Of a stretch of DNA of 64,000 bases, positions 10,712 to 19,519 are shown piece by piece (position 1 is the first letter of the stretch; every line of letters begins with the position of its first letter). The stretch lies in NCBI GenBank assembly GCA_030536855.1, contig JAUNPK010000006.1:30974-94973 (forward strand), in the 5' to 3' direction. Origin of the DNA: Eubacteriales bacterium (GTDB lineage: Bacteria > Bacillota > Clostridia > Lachnospirales > Lachnospiraceae). The position numbers and the translations under genes were made by a program. The notes beneath the pieces were generated by a model, which was given only the letters and a program-made list of their open reading frames with translations, was not told where the DNA came from and did no database searches.

Positions 10712-12049
10712 ATGTTTGAGAATAAGAATGAGAATGAAGCAAGAGAAGAAATACTTGGAATGGTTGATGAGTATTGTAAGAAATATCATAATCAGAAGCA
10801 GTACAAGGAAGGAGACCGAATTCCTTATGCCAGCCGTGTATATGACAGCAAAGAGATGATGAATCTTGTGGATTCCGCATTGGAATTCTGGCTTACTTCA
10901 GGTCGATATACAGATGAGTTTGAGAAGAAGCTTGGGGAGTATCTTGGTGTTAAGTACGTGTCAGTGGTTAACTCAGGTTCATCTGCCAACCTTAATGCTT
11001 TTATGGCACTTACTTCTCCGTTATTAGGAGATCAGAGAATTAAAAGGGGTGATGAAATTATCACTGTTGCAGCAGGATTCCCTACAACTGTTACACCGGC
11101 AATTCAGTATGGTGCAGTCCCTGTTTTCGTAGATGTTACAATTCCTCAATACAATATAGATGTTACAAAGCTTGAAGAGGCTTATTCCGATAAGACTAAG
11201 GCAGTTATGATTGCCCATACTTTAGGTAATCCTTTTGACTTATCAGAGGTAAGAGCATTCTGTGACAGACATGGTTTATGGCTGGTTGAAGATAACTGTG
11301 ATGCTTTGGGCTCTAAGTATACAATCGGAGGAGTAGAGAAATTTACCGGTACAATCGGTGACATCGGAACAAGCAGCTTTTATCCACCACACCACATGAC
11401 AATGGGTGAAGGTGGTGCTGTATATACTAATAATCCATTACTTAATAAGTGTATAAGATCTTTCAGGGATTGGGGACGTGATTGTGTATGTCCATCAGGA
11501 CGTGATAATCTGTGCGGACACAGATTTGATAAGCAGTATGGTGAACTTCCTTTAGGATATGATCATAAGTATGTATATTCTCACTTCGGATATAATCTCA
11601 AGGCTACAGATATGCAGACAGCGGTAGGTTGTGCCCAGCTTGAGAAGTTCCCATCATTTGTTGAGAGAAGAAGACATAATTTCGACAGATTAAAGGCTGC
11701 ATTAGCGCCAATCGAAGATAAGGTTATCCTTCCTGTTCCTGTTGAGAATTCAAAACCAAGCTGGTTTGGTTTCTTAATCACAGTAAAAGAAGGTTTAGAC
11801 AGAAAGTCAATAGTTGAATATATAGAAAATCATGGTGTTCAGACAAGAAATCTTTTTGCCGGAAATTTAATTAAGCATCCATGTTTTGATGAGATGAGAG
11901 CAACCGGTGAGGGATATAGAGTGGTTGGAACCCTTGAAAATACAGACAGAATTATGAGAGATACATTCTGGGTAGGAGTGTATCCGGGAATGACAGATGA
12001 AATGATTGATTATATGGCAAAGACAATCATTGAGGCTGTTAATCAGTAA
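10712..12049 (+). CDS. rfbH: CDP-4-keto-6-deoxy-D-glucose 3-dehydrase (RfbH/E1 type)
   Basis: Removes the C3 hydroxyl of CDP-4-keto-6-deoxyglucose with pyridoxamine phosphate and a [2Fe-2S] cluster. In this 445-residue aminotransferase-fold protein the usual PLP lysine is replaced by histidine (PPHHMTMGEGG, His227), the hallmark of E1. Cluster ligands are visible as Cys258, Cys260 and Cys268 (DCVCPSGRDNLC, the C-x-C-x7-C part of the motif), with Cys196 in EDNCDALGS as the likely fourth. In known pathways E1 works with an E3 flavin/ferredoxin-type reductase. No such gene is next to it or elsewhere in this window, so the electron donor is unknown. Confidence 0.95.
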   Translation: MFENKNENEAREEILGMVDEYCKKYHNQKQYKEGDRIPYASRVYDSKEMMNLVDSALEFWLTSGRYTDEFEKKLGEYLGVKYVSVVNSGSSANLNAFMALTSPLLGDQRIKRGDEIITVAAGFPTTVTPAIQYGAVPVFVDVTIPQYNIDVTKLEEAYSDKTKAVMIAHTLGNPFDLSEVRAFCDRHGLWLVEDNCDALGSKYTIGGVEKFTGTIGDIGTSSFYPPHHMTMGEGGAVYTNNPLLNKCIRSFRDWGRDCVCPSGRDNLCGHRFDKQYGELPLGYDHKYVYSHFGYNLKATDMQTAVGCAQLEKFPSFVERRRHNFDRLKAALAPIEDKVILPVPVENSKPSWFGFLITVKEGLDRKSIVEYIENHGVQTRNLFAGNLIKHPCFDEMRATGEGYRVVGTLENTDRIMRDTFWVGVYPGMTDEMIDYMAKTIIEAVNQ

Positions 12050-12104
12050 TTAAGATTTGATTATAGTTGGAAGAATTGTAAATAGTTAAAGTGGAAGGAT
12101 TATA

Positions 12105-13715
12105 ATGGGTGATATTAAGCTTTTGGACTGTACGCTCAGAGATGGCGGATACGTTAATGACTGGGAGTTTGGTCGGGATAATTTAATAAGCGTTTTTGAA
12201 AGACTTGTTAGCGCAGGTGTGGATGTTATCGAAGTTGGTTTCATAGATGATAGAAGGCCATTTGATATTAATAGAAGTATTCTTCCTGATACAAAGAGCT
12301 TCGAGAAAATATATGGAGGATTGGATCATAAAGACACTATGGTTGTTGGAATGATTGATTATGGCACATGTAAACTGGAAAATATTCAGCCATGTGAAGA
12401 TTCTATACTTGATGGCATCAGAGTTATTTTTAAAAAACATAAGAGAAAAGAAGCAATCGCATATTGCTCAGAACTTAAGAAACTGGGATATAAAGTATTT
12501 GTACAATTGGTTTCTATTACAAGTTATAGTGACGAGGAACTGAGGGATTTAATTGGTCTTGCCAATGAATTGGAACCTTATGCGGTATCAATGGTAGACA
12601 CCTATGGATTATTACAGAAAGAGAACCTGTTACATTATTTTACCGTTTTGAACGAAGAGTTGAAAGAATCAATTGCGTTAGGTTATCATTCACATAATAA
12701 CTTTCAAAGAGCATTTGCGAATTGCGAAGAGATGCTTTCTAATCCGGTTGAAAGAGACCTTTTAGTAGACGCTACAATTTATGGAATGGGAAAGAGTGCA
12801 GGAAATTGTCCAATTGAGCTTCTTGCGATGCATCTAAATGATCGGTTTAATAAGAATTACCATATAAGCCAGATTTTAGAGGCATTGGATGCTAATATTA
12901 TGAACATATACAGAGTTAAACCTTGGGGATACACTATGTTCTTTTATATAGCAGCTCTCAATAATTGCCATCCTAGTTATGTATCTTATCTTATGGATAA
13001 AAGAACGCTTTCTGTTAAGCAGATTAATGAAATTCTTGCAAAACTTAAAGATTACGGTGATAAACAGCTTTTATATGATCAGGAACTTATAGAACATTTA
13101 TATCGGGATTATCAGAAAAAGATAAGTATAAATGATGAGAGTGATGTTGAAAAGTTGAAATCCGAATTTGCAGGAAGAAATGTATTATTGCTTGGTCCAG
13201 GTAAAACAATTGAAAGAGACAAGAAGGATATTATTAAATTTATTCAGGATAAGAATCCGATAGTAGTTTCGGTTAACTTTATTTCAGACGATATTCCTAC
13301 AGATTATATCTTTTTAAGTAATGCAAAAAGATATGTTATGCTTGCAACGGCGCTGACCAAAAAAAGCAGTACTCTTAAAATTATATCTACAAGCAATGTT
13401 ACTGCAACAGATGGAGAAAGTTTTGATTATACATTAGATATATCATCGCTTTTGGATGAAAATGCAGAGATTGTTGACAATTCATTTGTAATGCTGCTTA
13501 AAGTTATGATAAAAATTGGCGTTAAAGAAGTTGCATTAGGTGGATTTGACGGATATTCGGGAAAAAAGAACAAAGATTATATTGATGCAAGAATGGAATA
13601 TACCTTCACGAAAGAGCAAGCCACCGGTCTCAATCAGTATGTTTCAGAAGTTATAGAGAGTCTTGGAAATAGTATCATAATGAAATTTATAACAGAGTCA
13701 TTGTATGTAAAATAG
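12105..13715 (+). CDS. DRE-TIM aldolase/lyase with an extra C-terminal domain, in a CDP-sugar operon
   Basis: Residues 1-300 are a DRE-TIM metallolyase barrel (HMG-CoA lyase, 4-hydroxy-2-oxovalerate aldolase, homocitrate synthase superfamily). LDCTLRDGGYVNDW (7-20) carries the metal-binding Asp and the catalytic Arg-Asp pair, YHSHNN gives His195 and His197, and GMGKSAGNCPIE (227-238) is the conserved cofactor-loop region. About residues 355-536 form a second alpha/beta domain of unknown function beginning GRNVLLLGPGKT. Such enzymes make or break C-C bonds next to a 2-oxo acid. Standing directly before a phosphatase and a YerE-like ThDP enzyme, it may build the 2-oxo acid that supplies a sugar side chain. 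That role is inference. Confidence 0.75.
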   Translation: MGDIKLLDCTLRDGGYVNDWEFGRDNLISVFERLVSAGVDVIEVGFIDDRRPFDINRSILPDTKSFEKIYGGLDHKDTMVVGMIDYGTCKLENIQPCEDSILDGIRVIFKKHKRKEAIAYCSELKKLGYKVFVQLVSITSYSDEELRDLIGLANELEPYAVSMVDTYGLLQKENLLHYFTVLNEELKESIALGYHSHNNFQRAFANCEEMLSNPVERDLLVDATIYGMGKSAGNCPIELLAMHLNDRFNKNYHISQILEALDANIMNIYRVKPWGYTMFFYIAALNNCHPSYVSYLMDKRTLSVKQINEILAKLKDYGDKQLLYDQELIEHLYRDYQKKISINDESDVEKLKSEFAGRNVLLLGPGKTIERDKKDIIKFIQDKNPIVVSVNFISDDIPTDYIFLSNAKRYVMLATALTKKSSTLKIISTSNVTATDGESFDYTLDISSLLDENAEIVDNSFVMLLKVMIKIGVKEVALGGFDGYSGKKNKDYIDARMEYTFTKEQATGLNQYVSEVIESLGNSIIMKFITESLYVK

Positions 13716-13723
13716 GAGATGTT

Positions 13724-14380
13724 ATGAAAAAATATGAAATAGCTGTATTTGATGTGGATGGCACTTTGCTTGATACAACAGAAGGAGTTCTTGCTTCTGT
13801 AAAGTATACAATAAATAAAATGGGATTTAAACCATTAAGTGAAGATGTGTTAAAGACATTTATAGGACCTCCGATTCAAGATTCATTTGCTAAAGCATAT
13901 AATCTTGAAGGCTCAATTCTACAGGAGATAGCAACGTGTTTCAGAAACAGGTATAAGGATTATGAATTATTAAAGGCCGTTCCGTATGAAGGAATATATG
14001 ATGTTTTTGATGAGCTTAGTGACAGAGGTGTAAAGCTGGCGGTTGCAACATATAAGAGACAAGATTATGCCGAAGCTATATTAAAACATTTTGGGTTCGA
14101 TAGATATACAAATATTCTTTATGGTGCAGATCATGAGAATAAATTAAAAAAAGTTGATATTATTGAAAAGTGCATGATTGATTTAGGAGTTACAGATTAT
14201 TCCAACGCAGTGATGGTTGGTGATAGTAGTCACGATGCAATAGGAGCTGAGAAAATTGGTATGGATTTTATTGGTGTGACATATGGATTTGATTTTAGGA
14301 CGCCTGAGGATGTAGCAAAATTTAATTCAATTGGAGTTGCGACAAAACCGATTGAATTGTTAGATATAATATTAAGATAA
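13724..14380 (+). CDS. HAD-superfamily phosphatase (phosphoglycolate-phosphatase-like)
   Basis: A 218-residue HAD hydrolase with motif I FDVDGTLLDT (Asp10 and Asp12 predicted catalytic), an alpha-helical cap, motif II around VATYKRQ, a lysine near HENKLKKVD and motif IV VMVGDSSHDAIGA. It starts nine bases after the aldolase gene, with GGAG between, and runs into the ThDP gene, so all three are probably made together. A dephosphorylation step on an aldol product or on a phosphorylated branch precursor is a reasonable inference. General metabolite-repair phosphatases look the same, so the substrate cannot be told from sequence. Confidence 0.85.
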   Translation: MKKYEIAVFDVDGTLLDTTEGVLASVKYTINKMGFKPLSEDVLKTFIGPPIQDSFAKAYNLEGSILQEIATCFRNRYKDYELLKAVPYEGIYDVFDELSDRGVKLAVATYKRQDYAEAILKHFGFDRYTNILYGADHENKLKKVDIIEKCMIDLGVTDYSNAVMVGDSSHDAIGAEKIGMDFIGVTYGFDFRTPEDVAKFNSIGVATKPIELLDIILR

Positions 14381-14410
14381 GTATAGTACATTAGAAGGAT
14401 GGAAACGGCT

Positions 14411-16231
14411 ATGAGAATGAAAGTTGCTAAGTATATATCAGAGTTCTTTGTTAAACAGGGAGTAACTGATATGTTTATGATTACCGGTGGTGCAGCAATG
14501 CACCTTAATGATGCATTTGGACATCAGGAAGGATTAAAGTTAACATATAATCACCATGAGCAGGCCTGCACAATGGCAGCAGAGGGATATACACGCCAGA
14601 CAGGTAAGATTGCACCTGTATGTGTTACAGGAGGACCTGGCGGAACTAATGCCATAACCGGAGTCTTTGGAGCATATGTGGATTCGATTCCAATGTTTGT
14701 CGTTACAGGACAGGCAAAAAGGGAAACTACAGTATGGTCCACCAATTTACCTCTTCGCCAGTTAGGTGACCAAGAAGTTAACATTACAGATGCAGTAAAG
14801 ACAATGACAAAATATTCTAAAATGGTAACAAATCCTATGAGTATCAGAAAGGAAGTTGAGAAGGCATGGTTCCTTATGCTCAATGGAAGACCGGGACCTG
14901 TATGGCTTGATATTCCCGGAGATGTTGCGTCTTCGTTTGTTGAAACGGATGATCTTGAACCGTTTGATGAACAAGGATATATTGATGAACATTGGGCATT
15001 ATTCCACCAGGATAATCCTGTGTATGATGAGAATCTTACAAAAGAAGTACTTGATAAAATAAAAGCAGCAAAGCGTCCTGTTATTCTTGCAGGTACAGCA
15101 ATTAGACATTCCGGACAGCAGGAAGAATTCTTACAGTGTATAGATAAACTGGGAATTCCGGTTGTTACAGCGTGGGATGCACATGACATTTTATGGGATG
15201 AACATCCTTTATATTGTGGAAGACCTGGGTCAGTAGGAACACGAGCAGGTAATTTTATTATACAGAATGCAGATTTATTAGTAGTATTTGGATGTAGAAT
15301 GAATATCCGAATGATAGGATTCAATTTCGGTGATTTCGGTAAAAATGCATATAAGATTGTGGTTGATATTGATGATGCAGAACTTCATAAACCAACAGTT
15401 AAAGTAGATTTACCTGTACATGCCGACTTAAGAGATTTCTTTAAATCCGTAAATGCTGCAGAATATGAGAAAAATGCTGAACATGCATCATGGGTAGAAT
15501 GGTGCAGACAGTTAGATAAAAAATATCCTGCGACTCTTCCTGAGTATTATGAGGATGAAAATGGATTGAACCCTTATGCATTTACAACTGAACTGTTTAA
15601 AGAATTGAATTCCGAAGACAGTGTTGTGTGCAGTAATGGTGCGGCTTGTGTTATTACATTTCAGGCAGCTAATATTAAAAAAGGTCAGAGACTTTATACA
15701 AATTCCGGCTGTGCAGCCATGGGATATGGTCTTCCGGCGGCAGTTGGAGCCTGTGTATCCCAACCGGATAAAAGAATAATATGCGTTGAGGGTGATGGAA
15801 GTTTTATGATGAATATTCAGGAACTTCAGACCATTGTATATAATAATCTTAATATGAAGATTTTTCTTATAAATAATAATGGTTATCATTCAATAAGACA
15901 GACCCAGACCAATTTATTTAAGGGACAGCCATATGTAGGTATAGGCGGTGGATACGGATTAAGTATGCCGGACTTTTCAAAGGTGTTGCCAGCGTTTGGA
16001 ATTCCATATTACAAAATAGACAGTCTTGATAACATTAATAAAAATATTGATGAAGTATTAAATCATGATGGTCCTGTATTCTGTGAAGTAGTGGTTGATT
16101 GGCATCAGAATTTTGCACCTAAGTCAAGTTCGAAGGTTCTTCCGGATGGAAAGATTGTATCTGCAGCAGTAGATGATATGGCTCCATTTCTTGATAGAGA
16201 TGAATATGAAGCTAACCATATTAATCAATAA
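14411..16231 (+). CDS. ThDP-dependent enzyme, acetolactate-synthase-like (YerE-type C-C ligase candidate)
   Basis: A 606-residue three-domain ThDP enzyme. The N-terminal PYR domain has NHHEQACTMAAEGY with the catalytic Glu50 and GGPGGTNAITG. The C-terminal domain has VEGDGSFMMNIQEL, the Mg-ThDP motif. Next to RfbFGH, its closest known functional analogue is YerE of Yersinia pseudotuberculosis, which transfers a two-carbon unit from pyruvate to C4 of CDP-3,6-dideoxy-4-hexulose in yersiniose synthesis. The start at 14411 is chosen because AAGGA at 14395-14399 would touch the upstream ATG at 14399. With an aldolase and a phosphatase alongside, the acyl donor may be larger than pyruvate. Confidence 0.85.
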   Translation: MRMKVAKYISEFFVKQGVTDMFMITGGAAMHLNDAFGHQEGLKLTYNHHEQACTMAAEGYTRQTGKIAPVCVTGGPGGTNAITGVFGAYVDSIPMFVVTGQAKRETTVWSTNLPLRQLGDQEVNITDAVKTMTKYSKMVTNPMSIRKEVEKAWFLMLNGRPGPVWLDIPGDVASSFVETDDLEPFDEQGYIDEHWALFHQDNPVYDENLTKEVLDKIKAAKRPVILAGTAIRHSGQQEEFLQCIDKLGIPVVTAWDAHDILWDEHPLYCGRPGSVGTRAGNFIIQNADLLVVFGCRMNIRMIGFNFGDFGKNAYKIVVDIDDAELHKPTVKVDLPVHADLRDFFKSVNAAEYEKNAEHASWVEWCRQLDKKYPATLPEYYEDENGLNPYAFTTELFKELNSEDSVVCSNGAACVITFQAANIKKGQRLYTNSGCAAMGYGLPAAVGACVSQPDKRIICVEGDGSFMMNIQELQTIVYNNLNMKIFLINNNGYHSIRQTQTNLFKGQPYVGIGGGYGLSMPDFSKVLPAFGIPYYKIDSLDNINKNIDEVLNHDGPVFCEVVVDWHQNFAPKSSSKVLPDGKIVSAAVDDMAPFLDRDEYEANHINQ

Positions 16232-16279
16232 ATTGTGCAAAATATATAATTATATATTATTACAAGAATGGAAAATGAT

Positions 16280-17197
16280 ATGAAAAGAGCAGTTATTACA
16301 GGACCTACAGGAGCGATAGGTCTGGCACTTATTGAATTCCTGGAGAATGCAGGGGTAGATGTAGTTGCAGTGGTAAGACCCGGTTCTAAAAGAGCGGACA
16401 GAATTAAAGAAACCAGCCATGTCCGAATTGTTCAATGCGATCTTAATAATCTTAAAGAGTTAAGGACACTTGTGCCGGAGGGAGCAGATACATTTTATCA
16501 TTTCGGATGGGATGGTACATTTGGCAACAGCCGTAACAATATGTATGGTCAGAATGATAATATCAGATATGCCCTTGATGCAGTTAATGCAGCAAAGGAG
16601 TTGGGATGCGATACATTTATCGGTGCGGGCTCTCAGGCGGAATATGGAAGAGTTGAAGGAAAGCTTAATGACAGGACACCTGTATTTCCTGAGAATGGAT
16701 ATGGAATGGCAAAGCTTTGCGCCGGACAGATGACAAGAGTTATGTGTCAGGATTATGGTATCAGACATATCTGGACAAGAATTCTTAGTATATATGGTCC
16801 CTTCGACGGAGATAAAACCATGATTATGAGTACTATAGATAGTCTTCTTAAACAGGAAAGACCATCCTGTACCAAAGGAGAACAGATGTGGGATTATCTA
16901 TACTCTAAGGATGCAGGAAGAGCTTTTGCAGCTTTGGGAGAGTCGGGAATTGACGGGAAAGTATATTGCATAGGAAGCGGAACAGCCAGACCTCTTAAGG
17001 AATATATAGAGATTATGAGAGATACAATCAATCCTGAACTTTCCATTGGTTTTGGGGACATACCATACGGACCAAAGCAGGTTATGTATCTTTGCGCCGA
17101 TATAGAGGAACTTACAAAGGATACAGGTTTTGTGCCTTGCTATACATTTGAGGAAGGTATAAATGAAACCATTGACTGGTGTAAAAATAAAGTATAG
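16280..17197 (+). CDS. NAD(P)-dependent SDR epimerase/dehydratase, candidate branched-sugar reductase
   Basis: A 305-residue extended SDR with GPTGAIG for NAD(P) binding (residues 8-14), GAGSQAEYG, a YGMAK catalytic Tyr-Lys motif and RILSIYGPFDG. It directly follows the ThDP gene, as the reductase gene yerF is paired with yerE in yersiniose synthesis, so it may reduce the keto group of the newly added side chain. Sequence alone does not separate reductase from epimerase. ATG 16280 is preferred over the in-frame ATG at 16268, which has no space for a ribosome binding site. Confidence 0.75.
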   Translation: MKRAVITGPTGAIGLALIEFLENAGVDVVAVVRPGSKRADRIKETSHVRIVQCDLNNLKELRTLVPEGADTFYHFGWDGTFGNSRNNMYGQNDNIRYALDAVNAAKELGCDTFIGAGSQAEYGRVEGKLNDRTPVFPENGYGMAKLCAGQMTRVMCQDYGIRHIWTRILSIYGPFDGDKTMIMSTIDSLLKQERPSCTKGEQMWDYLYSKDAGRAFAALGESGIDGKVYCIGSGTARPLKEYIEIMRDTINPELSIGFGDIPYGPKQVMYLCADIEELTKDTGFVPCYTFEEGINETIDWCKNKV

Positions 17198-17281
17198 AAT
17201 AACGTGGTCATAGAGGATTTAGGTTCTCAAGTAACAGGCAGGATCGGTAGAATTGCGAAGAGATATAAAAGAGGTATAAAT

Positions 17282-18232
17282 ATGAAGAAAATAAGCATTA
17301 TGGTACCTTGCTATAATGAAGAAGATAATGTAATTCCTTTGTCAGAAGCATTGATTGATATGTTCGCAAAGGATCTTCCACAGTATGATTATGATATTCT
17401 TTTTATAGATAATGATTCTTCGGACACAACAAGAGTGAAACTGAGAATGTTGTGTGAGAAGAACCCTAAGATTAAAGCAATCTTTAATGCAAAGAATTTT
17501 GGACAGTTTAATTCGCCTTATTACGGAATTCTTCAGACAGATGGGGATTGTACAATTCCGGTGTGCGCTGATTTTCAGGACCCTATAGATGTAATTCCGA
17601 GACTGGTTAAAGAGTGGGAGAACGGGGCAAAGATAGTTTGTGCTGTTAAGACTAAAAGCAAGGAAAGCAAGATAATGTATTTCCTGCGTTCGATATATTA
17701 TAAGATTATTAAGAAGATGTCCTCAGTTGAACAGATAGAGCATTTTACGGGCTTCGGATTATATGATAAGTCTTTTGTTAAGGTTCTTAAGGATCTTAAG
17801 GACCCAATTCCGTTTATCAGAGGAATTGTAGGAGAATTGGGATTTAAGAGGGTAGAGATAGAATATACCCAGGCTCAAAGAAGAGCCGGTAAGACTCATA
17901 ACAATTTCTTTACACTTTATGATGCGGCAATGTTAAGTTTTACATCATACACTAAGATTGGACTTAGACTTGCAACATTTATAGGAGCTTTTGTAGGGTT
18001 TGCAAGTATCGTAGTAGCAATAGTTTATCTTGTGCTTAAGCTTATTTACTGGGACAGATTTGCAGCGGGTATGACGCCTCTTATTATCCTTGTGAGTTTT
18101 CTTGGGTCATTACAGTTATTCTTTATTGGTCTTCAGGGTGAGTATATACTCAGCATGAATAGGAGACTTATGAACAGACCTCTTGTGGTAGAAGAGGAGA
18201 GAATTAACTTCGATATAGAAGAGAAAGAATAA
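17282..18232 (+). CDS. GtrB/DPM-like polyprenyl-phosphate glycosyltransferase (GT2)
   Basis: A 316-residue GT2 enzyme of the ArnC/GtrB/dolichol-phosphate-mannose-synthase type. It has VPCYNEEDNV at the N-terminus, FIDNDSSD, CADFQDP (the DxxQDP motif, residues 96-101), QAQRRAGKTHNNFFTLYDAA, and two C-terminal membrane segments from about residue 222. Such enzymes load a sugar from a nucleotide onto undecaprenyl phosphate at the inner face of the membrane. GAGG at 17271-17274 supports the ATG at 17282. It is followed by a GT-C transferase, so the pair probably makes and uses a lipid-linked monosaccharide. The donor could be one of the GDP or CDP sugars made upstream. Confidence 0.88.
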   Translation: MKKISIMVPCYNEEDNVIPLSEALIDMFAKDLPQYDYDILFIDNDSSDTTRVKLRMLCEKNPKIKAIFNAKNFGQFNSPYYGILQTDGDCTIPVCADFQDPIDVIPRLVKEWENGAKIVCAVKTKSKESKIMYFLRSIYYKIIKKMSSVEQIEHFTGFGLYDKSFVKVLKDLKDPIPFIRGIVGELGFKRVEIEYTQAQRRAGKTHNNFFTLYDAAMLSFTSYTKIGLRLATFIGAFVGFASIVVAIVYLVLKLIYWDRFAAGMTPLIILVSFLGSLQLFFIGLQGEYILSMNRRLMNRPLVVEEERINFDIEEKE

Positions 18233-18257
18233 ATATGTAGTGTAATTGGAGATGTTT

Positions 18258-19436
18258 GTGAGAGAGAAGATTAAAACTGTATGGGAGAAAATATTTACCA
18301 AAGAGAATATTGAAATAATGAAAAAAGTTCTTCTGATTCTTGTTATATCCAGAATGTTTTATATATTCATCGGATGTGTGACAGATTCAGCTTTTGGAAA
18401 CAACATAAAGTTTGCTAAAATGTTCTTAGGCGGTGATGCCGACTGGTATGTTAATATAGCTAAGAACGGATATGTTCTTTCTGATTATGTGTATGCAGGA
18501 GACGGACAGGCAAACTGGGCATTTTTTCCATTATTTCCAATATCTATAAGAATCTTTAAATACATTTTCTTTTTCTTAAGTTTTGAGCAGGCGGGAATAA
18601 TTCTCAGCACCATTTATGTGTATATTACAGGAATATTTCTGGTTAAGACATTAAGGCTTATAAAGCCGGGACACAGAGGATATATGGCCGTGGTTCTTTT
18701 GTATATGGGACCATATACATTTTATCTGACCTGCGTATATTCAGAGACATTATTTATGATGCTTCTTTCTATCTTTTTCTATTACCTTAGAAAAAGTAAT
18801 TACAAGATAGCTGCTGTAGTTGCCATGTTTGCAAGCTGCACAAGAATCGTGGGAGTTATACTTGTATTTTCTCTTGCATTACAGATGTATCTTGATAATT
18901 TTCCGGGAAGGATCAGCTTCAGGAAGATATGGGATTACATAAAATGGATGTTTAAGAATCCGGTTAATCTGGCGTTAATCTTTATGTGTCCACTGGGAAT
19001 ATTCGTGAATATGCTTCATCTGTATATTCGTGTGGGAGATGCCTGGGCATTTTCAAGCGTGCAGAGAGCATGGAGAAATGATGGAGCCGGATATATAGGC
19101 AATATGACATGGGATTTCTTTAATAATGTTTATCCGGAGAGATATTGGATTCCTATCGTTATTATTATGGTGTTGTTCATATATATCTATATGCTCAGAA
19201 AAAAGTATTACACGGAAGTGATATTTGCTCTAATTACTTTAATTATTCCGTTAACAAGCGGTGTAATGTCTATGTGTAGATTTATTGTAGGAAGCTATGT
19301 TATATTTCTTGGCGTATATGAATATCTTGCTGATAAGACGGAGTATAAGATACTTACGACAGTTGTAGGAATTGTGGCGGAAGCATTTTTGATATGGCTG
19401 TGGTTTACTGCCGGTGTAAATGCTTTCACAGCATAA
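18258..19436 (+). CDS. PIG-V-like GT-C mannosyltransferase family protein
   Basis: A 392-residue membrane protein with about nine hydrophobic segments. GGDADWYVNIAKNGY in the first outer loop and NWAFFPLFPISIR shortly after match the bacterial PIG-V-like family, in which the Asp pair binds a polyprenyl-phosphate sugar. The GTG at 18258 is chosen because GGAG at 18248-18251 lies six bases upstream; in-frame TTG 18246 and ATG 18252 overlap or touch that site. It follows the GtrB-like gene by 25 bases, which suggests it uses that enzyme's lipid-linked product on the outer face. Acceptor and sugar are unknown. Confidence 0.8.
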   Translation: MREKIKTVWEKIFTKENIEIMKKVLLILVISRMFYIFIGCVTDSAFGNNIKFAKMFLGGDADWYVNIAKNGYVLSDYVYAGDGQANWAFFPLFPISIRIFKYIFFFLSFEQAGIILSTIYVYITGIFLVKTLRLIKPGHRGYMAVVLLYMGPYTFYLTCVYSETLFMMLLSIFFYYLRKSNYKIAAVVAMFASCTRIVGVILVFSLALQMYLDNFPGRISFRKIWDYIKWMFKNPVNLALIFMCPLGIFVNMLHLYIRVGDAWAFSSVQRAWRNDGAGYIGNMTWDFFNNVYPERYWIPIVIIMVLFIYIYMLRKKYYTEVIFALITLIIPLTSGVMSMCRFIVGSYVIFLGVYEYLADKTEYKILTTVVGIVAEAFLIWLWFTAGVNAFTA

Positions 19437-19519
19437 ATACAAATGGGTTTTTGGATATATTGTTGAACTGATTTCTGACTGAAATTCTGTTGGAATAAAG
19501 GGATATAGAAAGGATAAAT

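Noticed and set aside
14551-15324. A 257-codon minus-strand open frame inside the ThDP enzyme gene
   Set aside because: It is the mirror of a strongly conserved coding sequence, has no ribosome binding site and gives a protein of biased composition. It is a by-product of codon use on the other strand.
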